A stretch of 64,000 bases of DNA from Pleodorina starrii (GCA_030267565.1 BRXU01000088.1:1-64000); one strand, 5' to 3'. Positions 35,901 to 47,020 are shown, numbered from the stretch's first letter. A program made the numbers and translations. The notes: generated by a model from the letters alone, not told the origin.

Positions 35901-38900
35901 CACAGCTGCCTTAATACAATACCTAGGGCTTGGTGTGATCAGATGCTGCGAACTTTACTCGTACGGCAGTGGCACGCGTTTCGCCCCTTTGCACCCCTGT
36001 GCCTTTGCAGCTGAGGTGTGAAACCAGCCATACCCTCCTACACACGGTTATCGTCGGACCTAGGCCGGTAGACTTGGCACACAGCTGCATTAATACAATA
36101 CCTAGGGCTTGGTGTGATCAGATGCTGCGAACTTTACTCGTACGGCAGTGGCACGCGTTTCGCCCCTTTGCACCCCTGTGCCTTTGCAGCTGAGGTGTGA
36201 AACCAGCCCAGCCCTCCTACACACGGTTATCGTCGGACCTAGGCCGGTAGACTTGGCACACAGCTGCCTTAATACAATCCCTAGGGCTTGGTGTGATCAG
36301 ATGCTGCGAACTTTACTCGTACGGCAGTGGCACGCGTTTCGCCCCTTTACACCCCTGTGCCTTTGCAGCTGAGGTGTGAAACCAGCCAAGCCCTCCTACA
36401 CACGGTTATCGTCGGACCTAGGCCGGTAGACTTGGCACACAGCTGCATTAATACAATACCTAGGGCATGGTGTGATCAGATGCTGCGAAATTTACTCGTA
36501 CGGCAGTGGCACGCGTTTCGCCCCTTTGCACCCTGTGCCTTTGCAGCTGAGGTGTGAAACCAGCCCAGCCCTCCTACACACGGTTATCGTCGGACCTAGG
36601 CCGGTAGACTTGGCACACAGCTGCCTTAATACAATACCTAGGGCATGGTGTGATCAGATGCTGCGAACTTTACTCGTACGGCAGTGGCACGCGGTTCGCC
36701 CCTTTGCACCCCTGTGCCTTTGCAGCTGAGGTGTGAAACCAGCCATACCCTCCTACACACGGTTATCGTCGGACCTAGGCCGGTAGACTTGGCACACAGC
36801 TGCATTAATACAATACCTAGGGCTTGGTGTGATCAGATGCTGCGAACTTTACTCGTACGGCAGTGGCACGCGTTTCGCCCCTTTGCACCCTGTGCCTTTG
36901 CAGCTGAGGTGTGAAACCAGCCATACCCTCCTACACACGGTTATCGTCGGACCTAGGCCGGTAGACTTGGCACACAGCTGCATTAAGACAATACCTAGGG
37001 CTTGGTGTGATCAGATGCTGCGAACTTTACTCGTACGGCAGTGGCACGCGTTTCGCCCCTTTGCACCCCTGTGCCTTTGCAGCTGAGGTGTGAAACCAGC
37101 CCAGCCCTCCTACACACGGTTATCGTCGGACCTAGGCCGGTAGACTTGGCACACAGCTGCCTTAATACAATCCCTAGGGCTTGGTGTGATCAGATGCTGC
37201 GAACTTTACTCGTACGGCAGTGGCACGCGTTTCGCCCCTTTGCACCCCTGTGCCTTTGCAGCTGAGGTGTGAAACCAGCCCAGCCCTCCTACACACGGTT
37301 ATCGTCGGACCTAGGACGGTAGACTTGGCACACAGCTGCCTTAATACAATACCTAGGGCTTGGTGTGATCAGATGCTGCGAACTTTACTCGTACGGCAGT
37401 GGCACGCGTTTCGCCCCTTTGCACCCCTGTGCCTTTGCAGCTGAGGTGTGAAACCAGCCCAGCCCTCCTACACACGGTTATCGTCGGACCTAGGCCGGTA
37501 GACTTGGCACACAGCTGCCTTAATACAATACCTAGGGCATGGTGTGATCAGATGCTGCGAACTTTACTCGTACGGCAGTGGCACGCGTTTCGCCCCTTTG
37601 CACCCTGTGCCTTTGCAGCTGGGGTGTGAAACCAGCCCAGCCCTCCTACACACGGTTATCGTCGGACCTAGGCCGGTAGACTTGGCACACAGCTGCCTTA
37701 ATACAATACCTAGGGCTTGGTGTGATCAGATGCTGCGAACTTTACTCGTACGGCAGTGGCACGCGTTTCGCCCCTTTGCACCCCTGTGCCTTTGCAGCTG
37801 AGGTGTGAAACCAGCCATACCCTCCTACACACGGTTATCGTCGGACCTAGGCCGGTAGACTTGGCACACAGCTGCATTAATACAATACCTAGGGCTTGGT
37901 GTGATCAGATGCTGCGAACTTTACTCGTACGGCAGTGGCACGCGTTTCGCCCCTTTGCACCCCTGTGCCTTTGCAGCTGAGGTGTGAAACCAGCCCAGCC
38001 CTCCTACACACGGTTATCGTCGGACCTAGGCCGGTAGACTTGGCACACAGCTGCCTTAATACAATCCCTAGGGCTTGGTGTGATCAGATGCTGCGAACTT
38101 TACTCGTACGGCAGTGGCACGCGTTTCGCCCCTTTGCACCCCTGTGCCTTTGCAGCTGAGGTGTGAAACCAGCCAAGCCCTCCTACACACGGTTATAGTC
38201 GGACCTAGGCCGGTAGACTTGGCACACAGCTTCATTAATACAATACCTAGGGCATGGTGTGATCAGATGCTGCGAACTTTACTCGTACGGCAGTGGCACG
38301 CGGTTCGCCCCTTTGCACCCCTGTGCCTTTGCAGCTGAGGTGTGAAACCAGCCATACCCTCCTACACACGGTTATCGTCGGACCTAGGCCGGTAGACTTG
38401 GCACACAGCTGCATTAATACAATACCTAGGGCTTGGTGTGATCAGATGCTGCGAACTTTACTCGTACGGCAGTGGCACGCGTTTCGCCCCTTTGCACCCT
38501 GTGCCTTTGCAGCTGAGGTGTGAAACCAGCCATACCCTCCTACACACGGTTATCGTCGGACCTAGGCCGGTAGACTTGGCACACAGCTGCATTAAGACAA
38601 TACCTAGGGCTTGGTGTGATCAGATGCTGCGAACTTTACTCGTACGGCAGTGGCACGCGTTTCGCCCCTTTGCACCCCTGTGCCTTTGCAGCTGAGGTGT
38701 GAAACCAGCCCAGCCCTCCTACACACGGTTATCGTCGGACCTAGGCCGGTAGACTTGGCACACAGCTGCCTTAATACAATCCCTAGGGCTTGGTGTGATC
38801 AGATGCTGCGAACTTTACTCGTACGGCAGTGGCACGCGTTTCGCCCCTTTGCACCCCTGTGCCTTTGCAGCTGAGGTGTGAAACCAGCCCAGCCCTCCTA

Positions 38901-41700
38901 CACACGGTTATCGTCGGACCTAGGACGGTAGACTTGGCACACAGCTGCCTTAATACAATACCTAGGGCTTGGTGTGATCAGATGCTGCGAACTTTACTCG
39001 TACGGCAGTGGCACGCGTTTCGCCCCTTTGCACCCCTGTGCCTTTGCAGCTGAGGTGTGAAACCAGCCCAGCCCTCCTACACACGGTTATCGTCAGACCT
39101 AGGCCGGTAGACTTGGCACACAGCTGCCTTAATACAATACCTAGGGCATGGTGTGATCAGATGCTGCGAACTTTACTCGTACGGCAGTGGCACGCGTTTC
39201 GCCCCTTTGCACCCTGTGCCTTTGCAGCTGGGGTGTGAAACCAGCCCAGCCCTCCTACACACGGTTATCGTCGGACCTAGGCCGGTAGACTTGGCACACA
39301 GCTGCCTTAATACAATACCTAGGGCTTGGTGTGATCAGATGCTGCGAACTTTACTCGTACGGCAGTGGCACGCGTTTCGCCCCTTTGCACCCCTGTGCCT
39401 TTGCAGCTGAGGTGTGAAACCAGCCATACCCTCCTACACACGGTTATCGTCGGACCTAGGCCGGTAGACTTGGCACACAGCTGCATTAATACAATACCTA
39501 GGGCTTGGTGTGATCAGATGCTGCGAACTTTACTCGTACGGCAGTGGCACGCGTTTCGCCCCTTTGCACCCCTGTGCCTTTGCAGCTGAGGTGTGAAACC
39601 AGCCCAGCCCTCCTACACACGGTTATCGTCGGACCTAGGCCGGTAGACTTGGCACACAGCTGCCTTAATACAATCCCTAGGGCTTGGTGTGATCAGATGC
39701 TGCGAACTTTACTCGTACGGCAGTGGCACGCGTTTCGCCCCTTTACACCCCTGTGCCTTTGCAGCTGAGGTGTGAAACCAGCCAAGCCCTCCTACACACG
39801 GTTATCGTCGGACCTAGGCCGGTAGACTTGGCACACAGCTGCATTAATACAATACCTAGGGCATGGTGTGATCAGATGCTGCGAAATTTACTCGTACGGC
39901 AGTGGCACGCGTTTCGCCCCTTTGCACCCTGTGCCTTTGCAGCTGAGGTGTGAAACCAGCCCAGCCCTCCTACACACGGTTATCGTCGGACCTAGGCCGG
40001 TAGACTTGGCACACAGCTGCCTTAATACAATACCTAGGGCATGGTGTGATCAGATGCTGCGAACTTTACTCGTACGGCAGTGGCACGCGGTTCGCCCCTT
40101 TGCACCCCTGTGCCTTTGCAGCTGAGGTGTGAAACCAGCCATACCCTCCTACACACGGTTATCGTCGGACCTAGGCCGGTAGACTTGGCACACAGCTGCA
40201 TTAATACAATACCTAGGGCTTGGTGTGATCAGATGCTGCGAACTTTACTCGTACGGCAGTGGCACGCGTTTCGCCCCTTTGCACCCTGTGCCTTTGCAGC
40301 TGAGGTGTGAAACCAGCCATACCCTCCTACACACGGTTATCGTCGGACCTAGGCCGGTAGACTTGGCACACAGCTGCATTAAGACAATACCTAGGGCTTG
40401 GTGTGATCAGATGCTGCGAACTTTACTCGTACGGCAGTGGCACGCGTTTCGCCCCTTTGCACCCCTGTGCCTTTGCAGCTGAGGTGTGAAACCAGCCCAG
40501 CCCTCCTACACACGGTTATCGTCGGACCTAGGCCGGTAGACTTGGCACACAGCTGCCTTAATACAATCCCTAGGGCTTGGTGTGATCAGATGCTGCGAAC
40601 TTTACTCGTACGGCAGTGGCACGCGTTTCGCCCCTTTGCACCCCTGTGCCTTTGCAGCTGAGGTGTGAAACCAGCCCAGCCCTCCTACACACGGTTATCG
40701 TCGGACCTAGGACGGTAGACTTGGCACACAGCTGCCTTAATACAATACCTAGGGCTTGGTGTGATCAGATGCTGCGAACTTTACTCGTACGGCAGTGGCA
40801 CGCGTTTCGCCCCTTTGCACCCCTGTGCCTTTGCAGCTGAGGTGTGAAACCAGCCCAGCCCTCCTACACACGGTTATCGTCGGACCTAGGCCGGTAGACT
40901 TGGCACACAGCTGCCTTAATACAATACCTAGGGCATGGTGTGATCAGATGCTGCGAACTTTACTCGTACGGCAGTGGCACGCGTTTCGCCCCTTTGCACC
41001 CTGTGCCTTTGCAGCTGGGGTGTGAAACCAGCCCAGCCCTCCTACACACGGTTATCGTCGGACCTAGGCCGGTAGACTTGGCACACAGCTGCCTTAATAC
41101 AATACCTAGGGCTTGGTGTGATCAGATGCTGCGAACTTTACTCGTACGGCAGTGGCACGCGTTTCGCCCCTTTGCACCCCTGTGCCTTTGCAGCTGAGGT
41201 GTGAAACCAGCCATACCCTCCTACACACGGTTATCGTCGGACCTAGGCCGGTAGACTTGGCACACAGCTGCATTAATACAATACCTAGGGCTTGGTGTGA
41301 TCAGATGCTGCGAACTTTACTCGTACGGCAGTGGCACGCGTTTCGCCCCTTTGCACCCCTGTGCCTTTGCAGCTGAGGTGTGAAACCAGCCCAGCCCTCC
41401 TACACACGGTTATCGTCGGACCTAGGCCGGTAGACTTGGCACACAGCTGCCTTAATACAATCCCTAGGGCTTGGTGTGATCAGATGCTGCGAACTTTACT
41501 CGTACGGCAGTGGCACGCGTTTCGCCCCTTTGCACCCCTGTGCCTTTGCAGCTGAGGTGTGAAACCAGCCAAGCCCTCCTACACACGGTTATAGTCGGAC
41601 CTAGGCCGGTAGACTTGGCACACAGCTTCATTAATACAATACCTAGGGCATGGTGTGATCAGATGCTGCGAAATTTACTCGTACGGCAGTGGCACGCGTT
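32932..41700 (+). repeat. Higher-order repeat of about 10 monomers (about 1.79 kb), five copies
   Basis: A block opening with a GCGGTTCG monomer recurs at 32932, 34897, 36684, 38293 and 40080. Spacings are 1,965, 1,787, 1,609 and 1,787 bp, that is 11, 10, 9 and 10 monomers. The rare GCATTAAGACAATAC monomer follows in every copy, and the GGACGGTAG monomer two units later also keeps register. Copies differ by whole-monomer gains or losses. This is what unequal exchange within a higher-order array produces. Confidence 0.85.
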
Positions 41701-43875
41701 TCGCCCCTTTGCACCCTGTGCCTTTGCAGCTGAGGTGTGAAACCAGCCCAGCCCTCCTACACACGGTTATCGTCGGACCTAGGCCGGTAGACTTGGCACA
41801 CAGCTGCCTTAATACAATACCTAGGGCATGGTGTGATCAGATGCTGCGAACTTTACTCGTACGGCAGTGGCACGCGTTTCGCCCCTTTGCACCCTGTGCC
41901 TTTGCAGCTGGGGTGTGAAACCAGCCCAGCCCTCCTACACACGGTTATCGTCGGACCTAGGCCGGTAGACTTGGCACACAGCTGCATTAATACAATACCT
42001 AGGGCATGGTGTGATCAGATACTGCGAAATTTACTCGTACGGCAGTGGCACGCGTTTCGCCCCTTTGCACCCTGTGCCTTTGCAGCTGAGGTGTGAAACC
42101 AGCCCAGCCCTCCTACACACGGTTATCGTCGGACCTAGGCCGGTAGACTTGGCACACAGCTGCCTTAATACAATACCTAGGGCTTGGTGTGATCAGATGC
42201 TGCGAACTTTACTCGTACGGCAGTGGCACGCGTTTCGCCCCTTTGCACCCTGTGCCTTTGCAGCTGAGGTGTGAAACCAGCCCAGCCCTCCTACACACGG
42301 TTATCGTCGGACCTAGGCCGGTAGACTTGGCACACAGCTGCCTTAATACAATACCTAGGGCATGGTGTGATCAGATGCTGCGAACTTTACTCGTACGGCA
42401 GGGGCACGCGTTTCGCCCCTTTGCACCCTGTGCCTTTGCAGCTGAGGTGTGAAACCAGCCCAGCCCTCCTACACACGGTTATCGTCGGACCTAGGCCGGT
42501 AGACTTGGCACACAGCTGCATTAATACAATACCTAGGGCTTGGTTTGATCAGATGCTGCGAACTTTACTCGTACGGCAGTGGCACGCGTTTCGCCCCTTT
42601 GCACCCTGTGCCTTTGCAGCTGAGGTGTGAAACCAGCCCAGCCCTCCTACACACGGTTATCGTCGGACCTAGGCCGGTAGACTTGGCACACAGCTGCATT
42701 AATACAATACCTAGGGCTTGGTGTGATCAGATGCTGCGAACTTTACTCGTACGGCAGTGGCACGTGTTTCGCCACTTTGCACCCCTGTGCCTTTGCAGCT
42801 GAGGTGTGAAACCAGCCCAGCCCTCCTACACACGGTTATCGTCGGACCTAGGCCGGTAGACTTGGCACACAGCTGCCTTAATACAATCCCTAGGGCTTGG
42901 TGTGATCAGATGCTGCGAACTTTACTCGTACGGCAGTGGCACGCGTTTCGCCCCTTTGCACCCCTGTGCCTTTGCAGCTGAGGTGTGAAACCAGCCCAGC
43001 CCTCCTACACACGGTTATCGTCGGACCTAGGACGGTAGACTTGGCACACAGCTGCCTTAATACAATACCTAGGGCTTGGTGTGATCAGATGCTGCGAACT
43101 TTACTCGTACGGCAGTGGCACGCGTTTCGCCCCTTTGCACCCTGTGCCTTTGCAGCTGAGGTGTGAAACCAGCCCAGCCCTCCTACACACGGTTATCGTC
43201 GGACCTAGGCCGGTAGACTTGGCACACAGCTGCCTTAATATAATACCTAGGGCATGGTGTGATCAGATGCTGCGAACTTTACTCGTACGGCAGTGGCACG
43301 CGGTTCACCCCTTTGCACCCCTGTGCCTTTGCAGCTGAGGTGTGAAACCAGCCCAGCCCTCCTACACACGGTTATCGTCGGACCTAGGCCGGTAGACTTG
43401 GCACACAGCTGCATTAATACAATACCTAGGGCTTGGTGTGATCAGATGCTGCGAACTTTACTCGTACGGCAGTGGCACGCGTTTCGCCCCTTTGCACCCC
43501 TGTGCCTTTGCAGCTGAGGTGTGAAACCAGCCCAGCCCTCCTACACACGGTTATCGTCGGACCTAGGCCGGTAGACTTGGCACACAGCTGCCTTAATACA
43601 ATGCCTAGGGCGTGGTGTGATCAGATGCTGCGAACTTTACTCGTACGGCAGTGGCACGTGTTTCGCCCCTTTGCACCCCTGTGCCTTTGCAGCTGAGGTG
43701 TGAAACCAGCCCAGCCCTCCTACACACGGTTATCGTCGGACCTAGGCCGGTAGACTTGGCACACATGCGCCTTAATACAATGCCTAGGGCTTGGTGTGAT
43801 CAGATGCTGCGAACTTTACTCGTACGGCAGTGGCACGTGTTTCGCCCCTTTGCACCCCTGTGCCTTTGCAGCAGA

Positions 43876-43880
43876 GGTGT
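43876..43880 (+). repeat. 5-bp target-site duplication, left copy
   Basis: GGTGT, part of the satellite, lies directly before the 5' LTR and is repeated directly after the 3' LTR (50282-50286). Five-base duplications are usual for Ty3/Gypsy integrases. The satellite is continuous when the element and one copy are set aside. Confidence 0.93.
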
Positions 43881-44261
43881 TGTTGTATCACGCATCTGGC
43901 GTGTTCTGGACTTAGGAATATTCTGCTGAATTCCTATACATCTGTCTGTTACCTCTCTGTCACTAACTGTCAACTGAATACGTCCCGTCTGACTGGGTTC
44001 GTAATCGGTTATCTGCTGGGTCTGTAACGCTGTGTTACAGACGGGAACTGTATCTGCTGTGTACAGTTGAGGACAACTGGTCCTTGGCAGCTGTTCTGTC
44101 TGTTCCGATTGGAGTTACTCTGGAGATACTGGCTGCGGTTCGGGTCGCTGTGACCGCCGTACGCTACAACCGCTCACCTCGTGCTCTTAAGCACTCTGCA
44201 TTTCTCTAATCGGCAGTTCTGACTGCCCCCATGCAGTCGGACATTTCTAAAGCTTACAACA
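43881..44261 (+). repeat. 5' LTR (381 bp)
   Basis: It begins TGTTGTA and ends TACAACA, giving a 7-bp inverted terminus with canonical TG...CA ends. It is identical to 49901-50281 by direct comparison. A weak TATA-like CTATACA lies at 43934-43940. A TGTAA word at 44023-44027 sits in a perfect 9-bp hairpin (44020-44028 with 44034-44042, 5-base loop). If TGTAA is the poly(A) signal, as in chlorophyte algae, then U3, R and U5 would be roughly 90, 75 and 215 bp. This division is inferred. Confidence 0.95.
44020..44042 (+). promoter_or_regulatory. LTR hairpin containing TGTAA poly(A)-signal candidate
   Basis: GTCTGTAAC and GTTACAGAC form a perfect 9-bp stem around a 5-base loop. TGTAA (44023-44027) is the usual poly(A) signal of chlorophyte algae and would be presented in this stem. 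The same structure is in the 3' LTR at 50040-50062. It could instead be a protein- or RNA-level control element. Its role is inferred. Confidence 0.45.
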
Positions 44262-44264
44262 AGT

Positions 44265-44276
44265 TGGTATCGAGAC
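44265..44276 (+). promoter_or_regulatory. Primer-binding site candidate
   Basis: TGGTATCGAGAC starts three bases after the 5' LTR. The first seven bases equal those of the common initiator-methionine tRNA site TGGTATCAGAGC, after which it diverges by what looks like one missing A. The position is right for minus-strand priming. The identity of the tRNA is uncertain. Confidence 0.65.
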
Positions 44277-44322
44277 GGGCACTGGCCCTTACCGCTGCTT
44301 ACATTTTGACAACATCACGACA

Positions 44323-44658
44323 ATGAGTGAACTAGTCTTCGGTTCCGTAGACGACGCTATGGTCATTGACCTTCTGAGGGCGGCTGCTGAAGGTTTGTAA
44401 CTTCCCAGCCTTCTTACTGGCCCTGTTGGGCTTTCTTTAGCCTAACTTTCCTTAGCTGTTGCAGAGCAACCCACTGTCGCTGGCGGCGCTGCTGGGCCGT
44501 CTAAGACCACTGTCGACCAGGAGGTCCAGACTGCACCACTCGACCCAGAGACCCTGCTGGACTTCGTCTCTGACGAGGTCGTGGTCGCTCGAGCGGCTAC
44601 TTGCTTGGGTGCGCGGTTACTGACTGTCGTTGCCCGTCATGTCCGGTGTCCTGCTTGA
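44323..44658 (+). other. Leader reading frame with intron-like segment, overlapping gag start
   Basis: The first ATG after the primer site (44323) opens a 25-codon frame ending at TAA 44398. Within it, AG|GTTTGT at 44393 and TTGCAG|AG ending at 44464 bound a 72-base segment. That segment has a CCTAAC branch-point-like word at 44441-44446 and a pyrimidine-rich 3' end, so it looks like a small intron. If it is removed, the frame stays open for 87 codons to TGA 44656-44658 and overlaps the gag ATG (44639) in a different frame. Exon-like codon composition on both sides favours real coding. Reaching gag from it would need a +1 shift in 44624-44655, or the region carries an indel. It could equally be a regulatory upstream frame. 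Confidence 0.45.
44393..44464 (+). other. Putative 72-bp spliceosomal intron in retrotransposon leader
   Basis: GT donor (GTTTGT), CCTAAC branch-point candidate 18-24 bases before the acceptor, and a TTGCAG acceptor. It contains the in-frame TAA at its start and a second TAA in the downstream frame at 44443, both removed by splicing. A retained intron in genomic RNA would let spliced and unspliced RNAs encode different N-termini. This is inferred from motifs only. Confidence 0.45.
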
Positions 44659-46062
44659 CGCCGACGGCAACCCATATGTTCCTGCTTCACCTCAGCATGA
44701 GAATGAAGAAGGAGTTGATGCTGCTGCCGCTGCTGCTGCGGCTGCACTGACTGCGCTTGCTAGGGACCCTGCTGTCCCTACCGATGCAGCGCGTTCTGAC
44801 CCAACTGCTGTTACTGACCCGCCGACTGCTGGCCGCGCTGCTGAGGACGTTGATTCTGACCTTGAGGATCCTTTTAACCTGAGGCAGTATTTACCTGACC
44901 ATGTGCTGAACCTTCGCCCTCGGCGCCGTCTTTCAGGTCGCATCGTGGCCGCCACCGCAACTGCTGCTGCTGGGGCCCACGTCGCTGCTGAGACCCACGT
45001 GAACAACGCTGCTGTTCGCAAGAACGCTGCTGCTGCTCGCGTTCACTCTGCTGCTGCTGCTGCAATCCGGGCTGACGCTGCTGCTGGCGTCGCGCCCATG
45101 TCCACCGACACTGACGAGGTACTTAAACTTAATGTTCCTCCACCTAAGCTGAATATCCCGATTGAAGGCAAGCTTAACGTCCGGGCCGCTGCCGATGCTA
45201 CCCGCGTCTTTGTCCGGGACGTCAAGAAGTTCTTCCCTTTGGTAAAAGGTGGTCATATTGATGAGGTTCGCTGTCTGTTTCTTGGTTCAGCCCTTGACGG
45301 TTTGGCTAAGCGCTATCACGATGAGTGGACCTTAGCGCAGACTAGCGGCTATACCTCTGATGCTTTGCTTGCTGCATTGCTTGCTCGTTTTGCTCCGCAA
45401 GTTCAGTCTCGCGAGCAAGAGGCTCGGCAGAAACTGTCCACTGGTCGTTACCGCATGCGTACGACCGAGGCCGTTGCTTCGTACCAAGCACGCTTTGAGG
45501 CCCTTATCACTGCCATTCCTGAGTTTGCTGACGGCGAACGCAGATTCTGGTTTCACCATGGCCTGTCTGATGTCCTGTATGAGTACTGTGCGAAGAAGAC
45601 CTTCAGCTCTTACTACGACATGGCCGCTTACGCGCTCCGCAAAGAGCGTCAACTTGAAGCTGCTAAACAAGCCCGTTCGCCTTCTGCCCGATTTAACTGT
45701 CTGTCTGTTCAGGAGGTCGAGGAGGAGGACGCCGCTGCCAAGCGTCGGCGCGTCGGCGGTGCTGCTGGGCCGTCGTCCGCTGTTGGGTCGCCGACTGCTG
45801 CCGCGGCGCACCCTGCCTCCCCGGACTTCCAGGAGGTCCGTCGCAAGAAGCCCGCTTCTCGGCGCGCTTCCCTCGCTGCTGCCGCTGCCGACAACGACCC
45901 GCCGCCTCCGGCGCCGTCTGGCGCCATGACCAAGTTCGGCTGTCAGATGTCCATATACCTCTGGCGCAAGGAGAACAACCGCTGCCTGGCTTGTGGCGCG
46001 AAGACCCACGGCGTCTCCGCCTGCTCCAACCCGGCCTGGCTGCGCCGCAAGGCTGAGAATGA

Positions 46063-46104
<42 letters not shown>

Positions 46105-46168
46105 GGGGGGTAGCGGGGACGGCAAGGCCAAGGGCAAACGCGGGAACAACCGGGGCAAGGGGAACTGA
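44639..46168 (+). CDS. gag: Gag polyprotein of Ty3/Gypsy element
   Basis: Gag (509 aa from the first ATG) assembles the cytoplasmic particle that packages the element RNA. An upstream in-frame TGA (44621) fixes the frame opening, and a TTG nine bases before the ATG is not a likely eukaryotic start. The N-terminal third is alanine-rich and low in complexity. Residues about 180-345 form a helical retrotransposon capsid-type domain, with a charged patch and the motif ARFAPQVQSREQEARQKL. The C-terminus has a zinc knuckle of form CX2CX4HX4C at residues 449-462, then a run of about 14 alanines encoded by (GCT)n near 46064-46105, and a basic glycine/lysine/arginine tail for nucleic-acid binding. It ends at TGA followed by CGG, in the same frame as the protease. 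Antisense frames over this region are shadows of its codon bias. Confidence 0.9.
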
Positions 46169-46207
46169 CGGGCTGCCCAGGCTGGTTCTGAGGGACTGCC
46201 TCCTGGG
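46166..46207 (+). promoter_or_regulatory. Candidate stop-codon readthrough signal at the end of gag
   Basis: The gag stop is TGA (46166-46168) followed directly by CGG. Seven bases later CCCAGG (46176-46181) can pair with CCTGGG (46202-46207) around a 20-base loop. UGA-CGG with a structure a few bases downstream is the arrangement known as type II readthrough in several plant RNA viruses. The frame continues open for more than 280 codons and contains the protease, so readthrough would produce Gag-protease. The stem strength was not computed. Confidence 0.6.
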
Positions 46208-47020
46208 TCTGCTGCTGCTGCCGCCGCGCCGGAACTCTGTCGTTTCCGTGCCGCGCGCGCTGTGACGCCTGCTGTGTTGGCTGAGCTGGAAGGACTGCTG
46301 GGACGTTGCATCTCTTTTGACGCGCGCACTGTGCATGCCGGCTTTGGAGAGGCGCGCGAGCTGTGTAATCTGTTCGCGCCGTGCAATCGTTCTTTGTCTT
46401 CGGCCCAACTGGGTGGTCACACTGTTCTGTTTGTCCCCTCTTCACTGCGCGCGCTGCAGCTTCAGCTAGCCCACTACCGTGCTTGCAAGCGTCAGCGCCC
46501 TGATACAGCTGCTTGCATTTTGTTGCCTTCGTACCTTGAGCGTAAAGCAGCTGACCTTCTCCCTGGACTTCGCAAGGTTCACCGGTTCGGTCTTGGTAGT
46601 CAGCTGTTCAACGGGCTTGACCTCAGCGGTTCTCCCGTACTTCTACCGCCGTTGCCGTACTCTGTCGACGTCTGGTATGACGCGCCGTCTGCAGCTCCGG
46701 CGATCGCCAGCATCCCTTTCCTGTCTTCTCTTTCCCTTCCAGTCCTTTCTTCCATTTCAGGCGATCATCTTCCGCTGGTTCAGCTGACTTCGGCTGGTCT
46801 GCCTCTCAAGGCGCTGGTCGATTCCGGCGCAAGTCATGATTTCGTCTCTGAATCTGTGTTGACCCTTCTACTGAACAAGACCCTGCAGTCGCTGCTCTGT
46901 TGGAAGAGTACGCAGATCTCTTCCGTGATATCCCTGGTCTGCCGCCCATGCGTCCTGTCGACCACATCATCCCGCTGGAACCTGGCGCGCAACCTGTCTC
47001 GCGTCCTATGTACCGGCTGA
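46169..47020 (+). CDS. Readthrough extension with truncated aspartic protease
   Basis: This frame continues gag without a shift after its TGA. Numbering from CGG 46169, the first 25 or so residues are an alanine-rich linker. Residues about 40-190 form a conserved-looking segment that I cannot assign to a family (it includes [20 protein letters not shown]). The retropepsin active site DSGAS follows, with its aspartate at residue 218 (46820). A normal retropepsin continues for about 90 residues with a flap and an ILG-type motif. Here neither is visible and pol begins almost at once in another frame. The downstream part of this frame (about 46860-47020) is out-of-frame pol sequence, not protease. 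The best reading is an internal deletion removing most of the protease. The enzyme would normally cut Gag and Pol inside the particle, and this one should be inactive. Confidence 0.7.
   Translation, partial: RAAQAGSEGLPPGSAAAAAAPELCRFRAARAVTPAVLAELEGLLGRCISFDARTVHAGFGEARELCNLFAPCNRSLSSAQLGGHTVLFVPSSLRALQLQLAHYRACKRQRPDTAACILLPSYLERKAADLLPGLRKVHRFGLGSQLFNGLDLSGSPVLLPPLPYSVDVWYDAPSAAPAIASIPFLSSLSLPVLSSISGDHLPLVQLTSAGLPLKALVDSGASHDFVSESVLTLLLNKTLQSLLCWKSTQISSVISLVCRPCVLSTTSSRWNLARNLSRVLCTG

Larger units (their letters stand above)
21787..43880 (+). repeat. 178/179-bp satellite array, left arm
   Basis: About 22.1 kb of head-to-tail monomers, roughly 124 copies. A full 179-bp monomer is 21904-22082. 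The 178-bp form lacks one C in GCACCCCTGTG. Each monomer carries several 6-bp palindromes; in 21904-22082 these are CCTAGG at 21948 and 21990, CAGCTG at 21971 and 22076, ATTAAT at 21978, TGATCA at 22004, CGTACG at 22028 and ACGCGT at 22042. Diagnostic variant sites include GCTGCCTT/GCTGCATT/GCTTCATT, GGGCTTGG/GGGCATGG, GCGTTTCG/GCGGTTCG, AGCCCAGCC/AGCCATACC/AGCCAAGCC and GGCCGG/GGACGG. Monomer length and array form are centromere-like, but no CENP-B box is visible and function is unproven. The 74-93 codon frames repeating every monomer are not genes. The last bases (43876-43880) are the left retrotransposon target copy. Confidence 0.97.

Noticed and set aside
43830..44027. Short frames running from satellite or pol into the LTRs
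   Set aside because: The same LTR-derived peptide appears at both LTRs simply because the LTRs are identical. No coding evidence.
46852..47020. Programmed -1 frameshift between protease and pol
   Set aside because: There is no clear X XXY YYZ heptamer in the overlap, and most of the protease is missing, so a deletion explains the frame change better. Not fully excluded.
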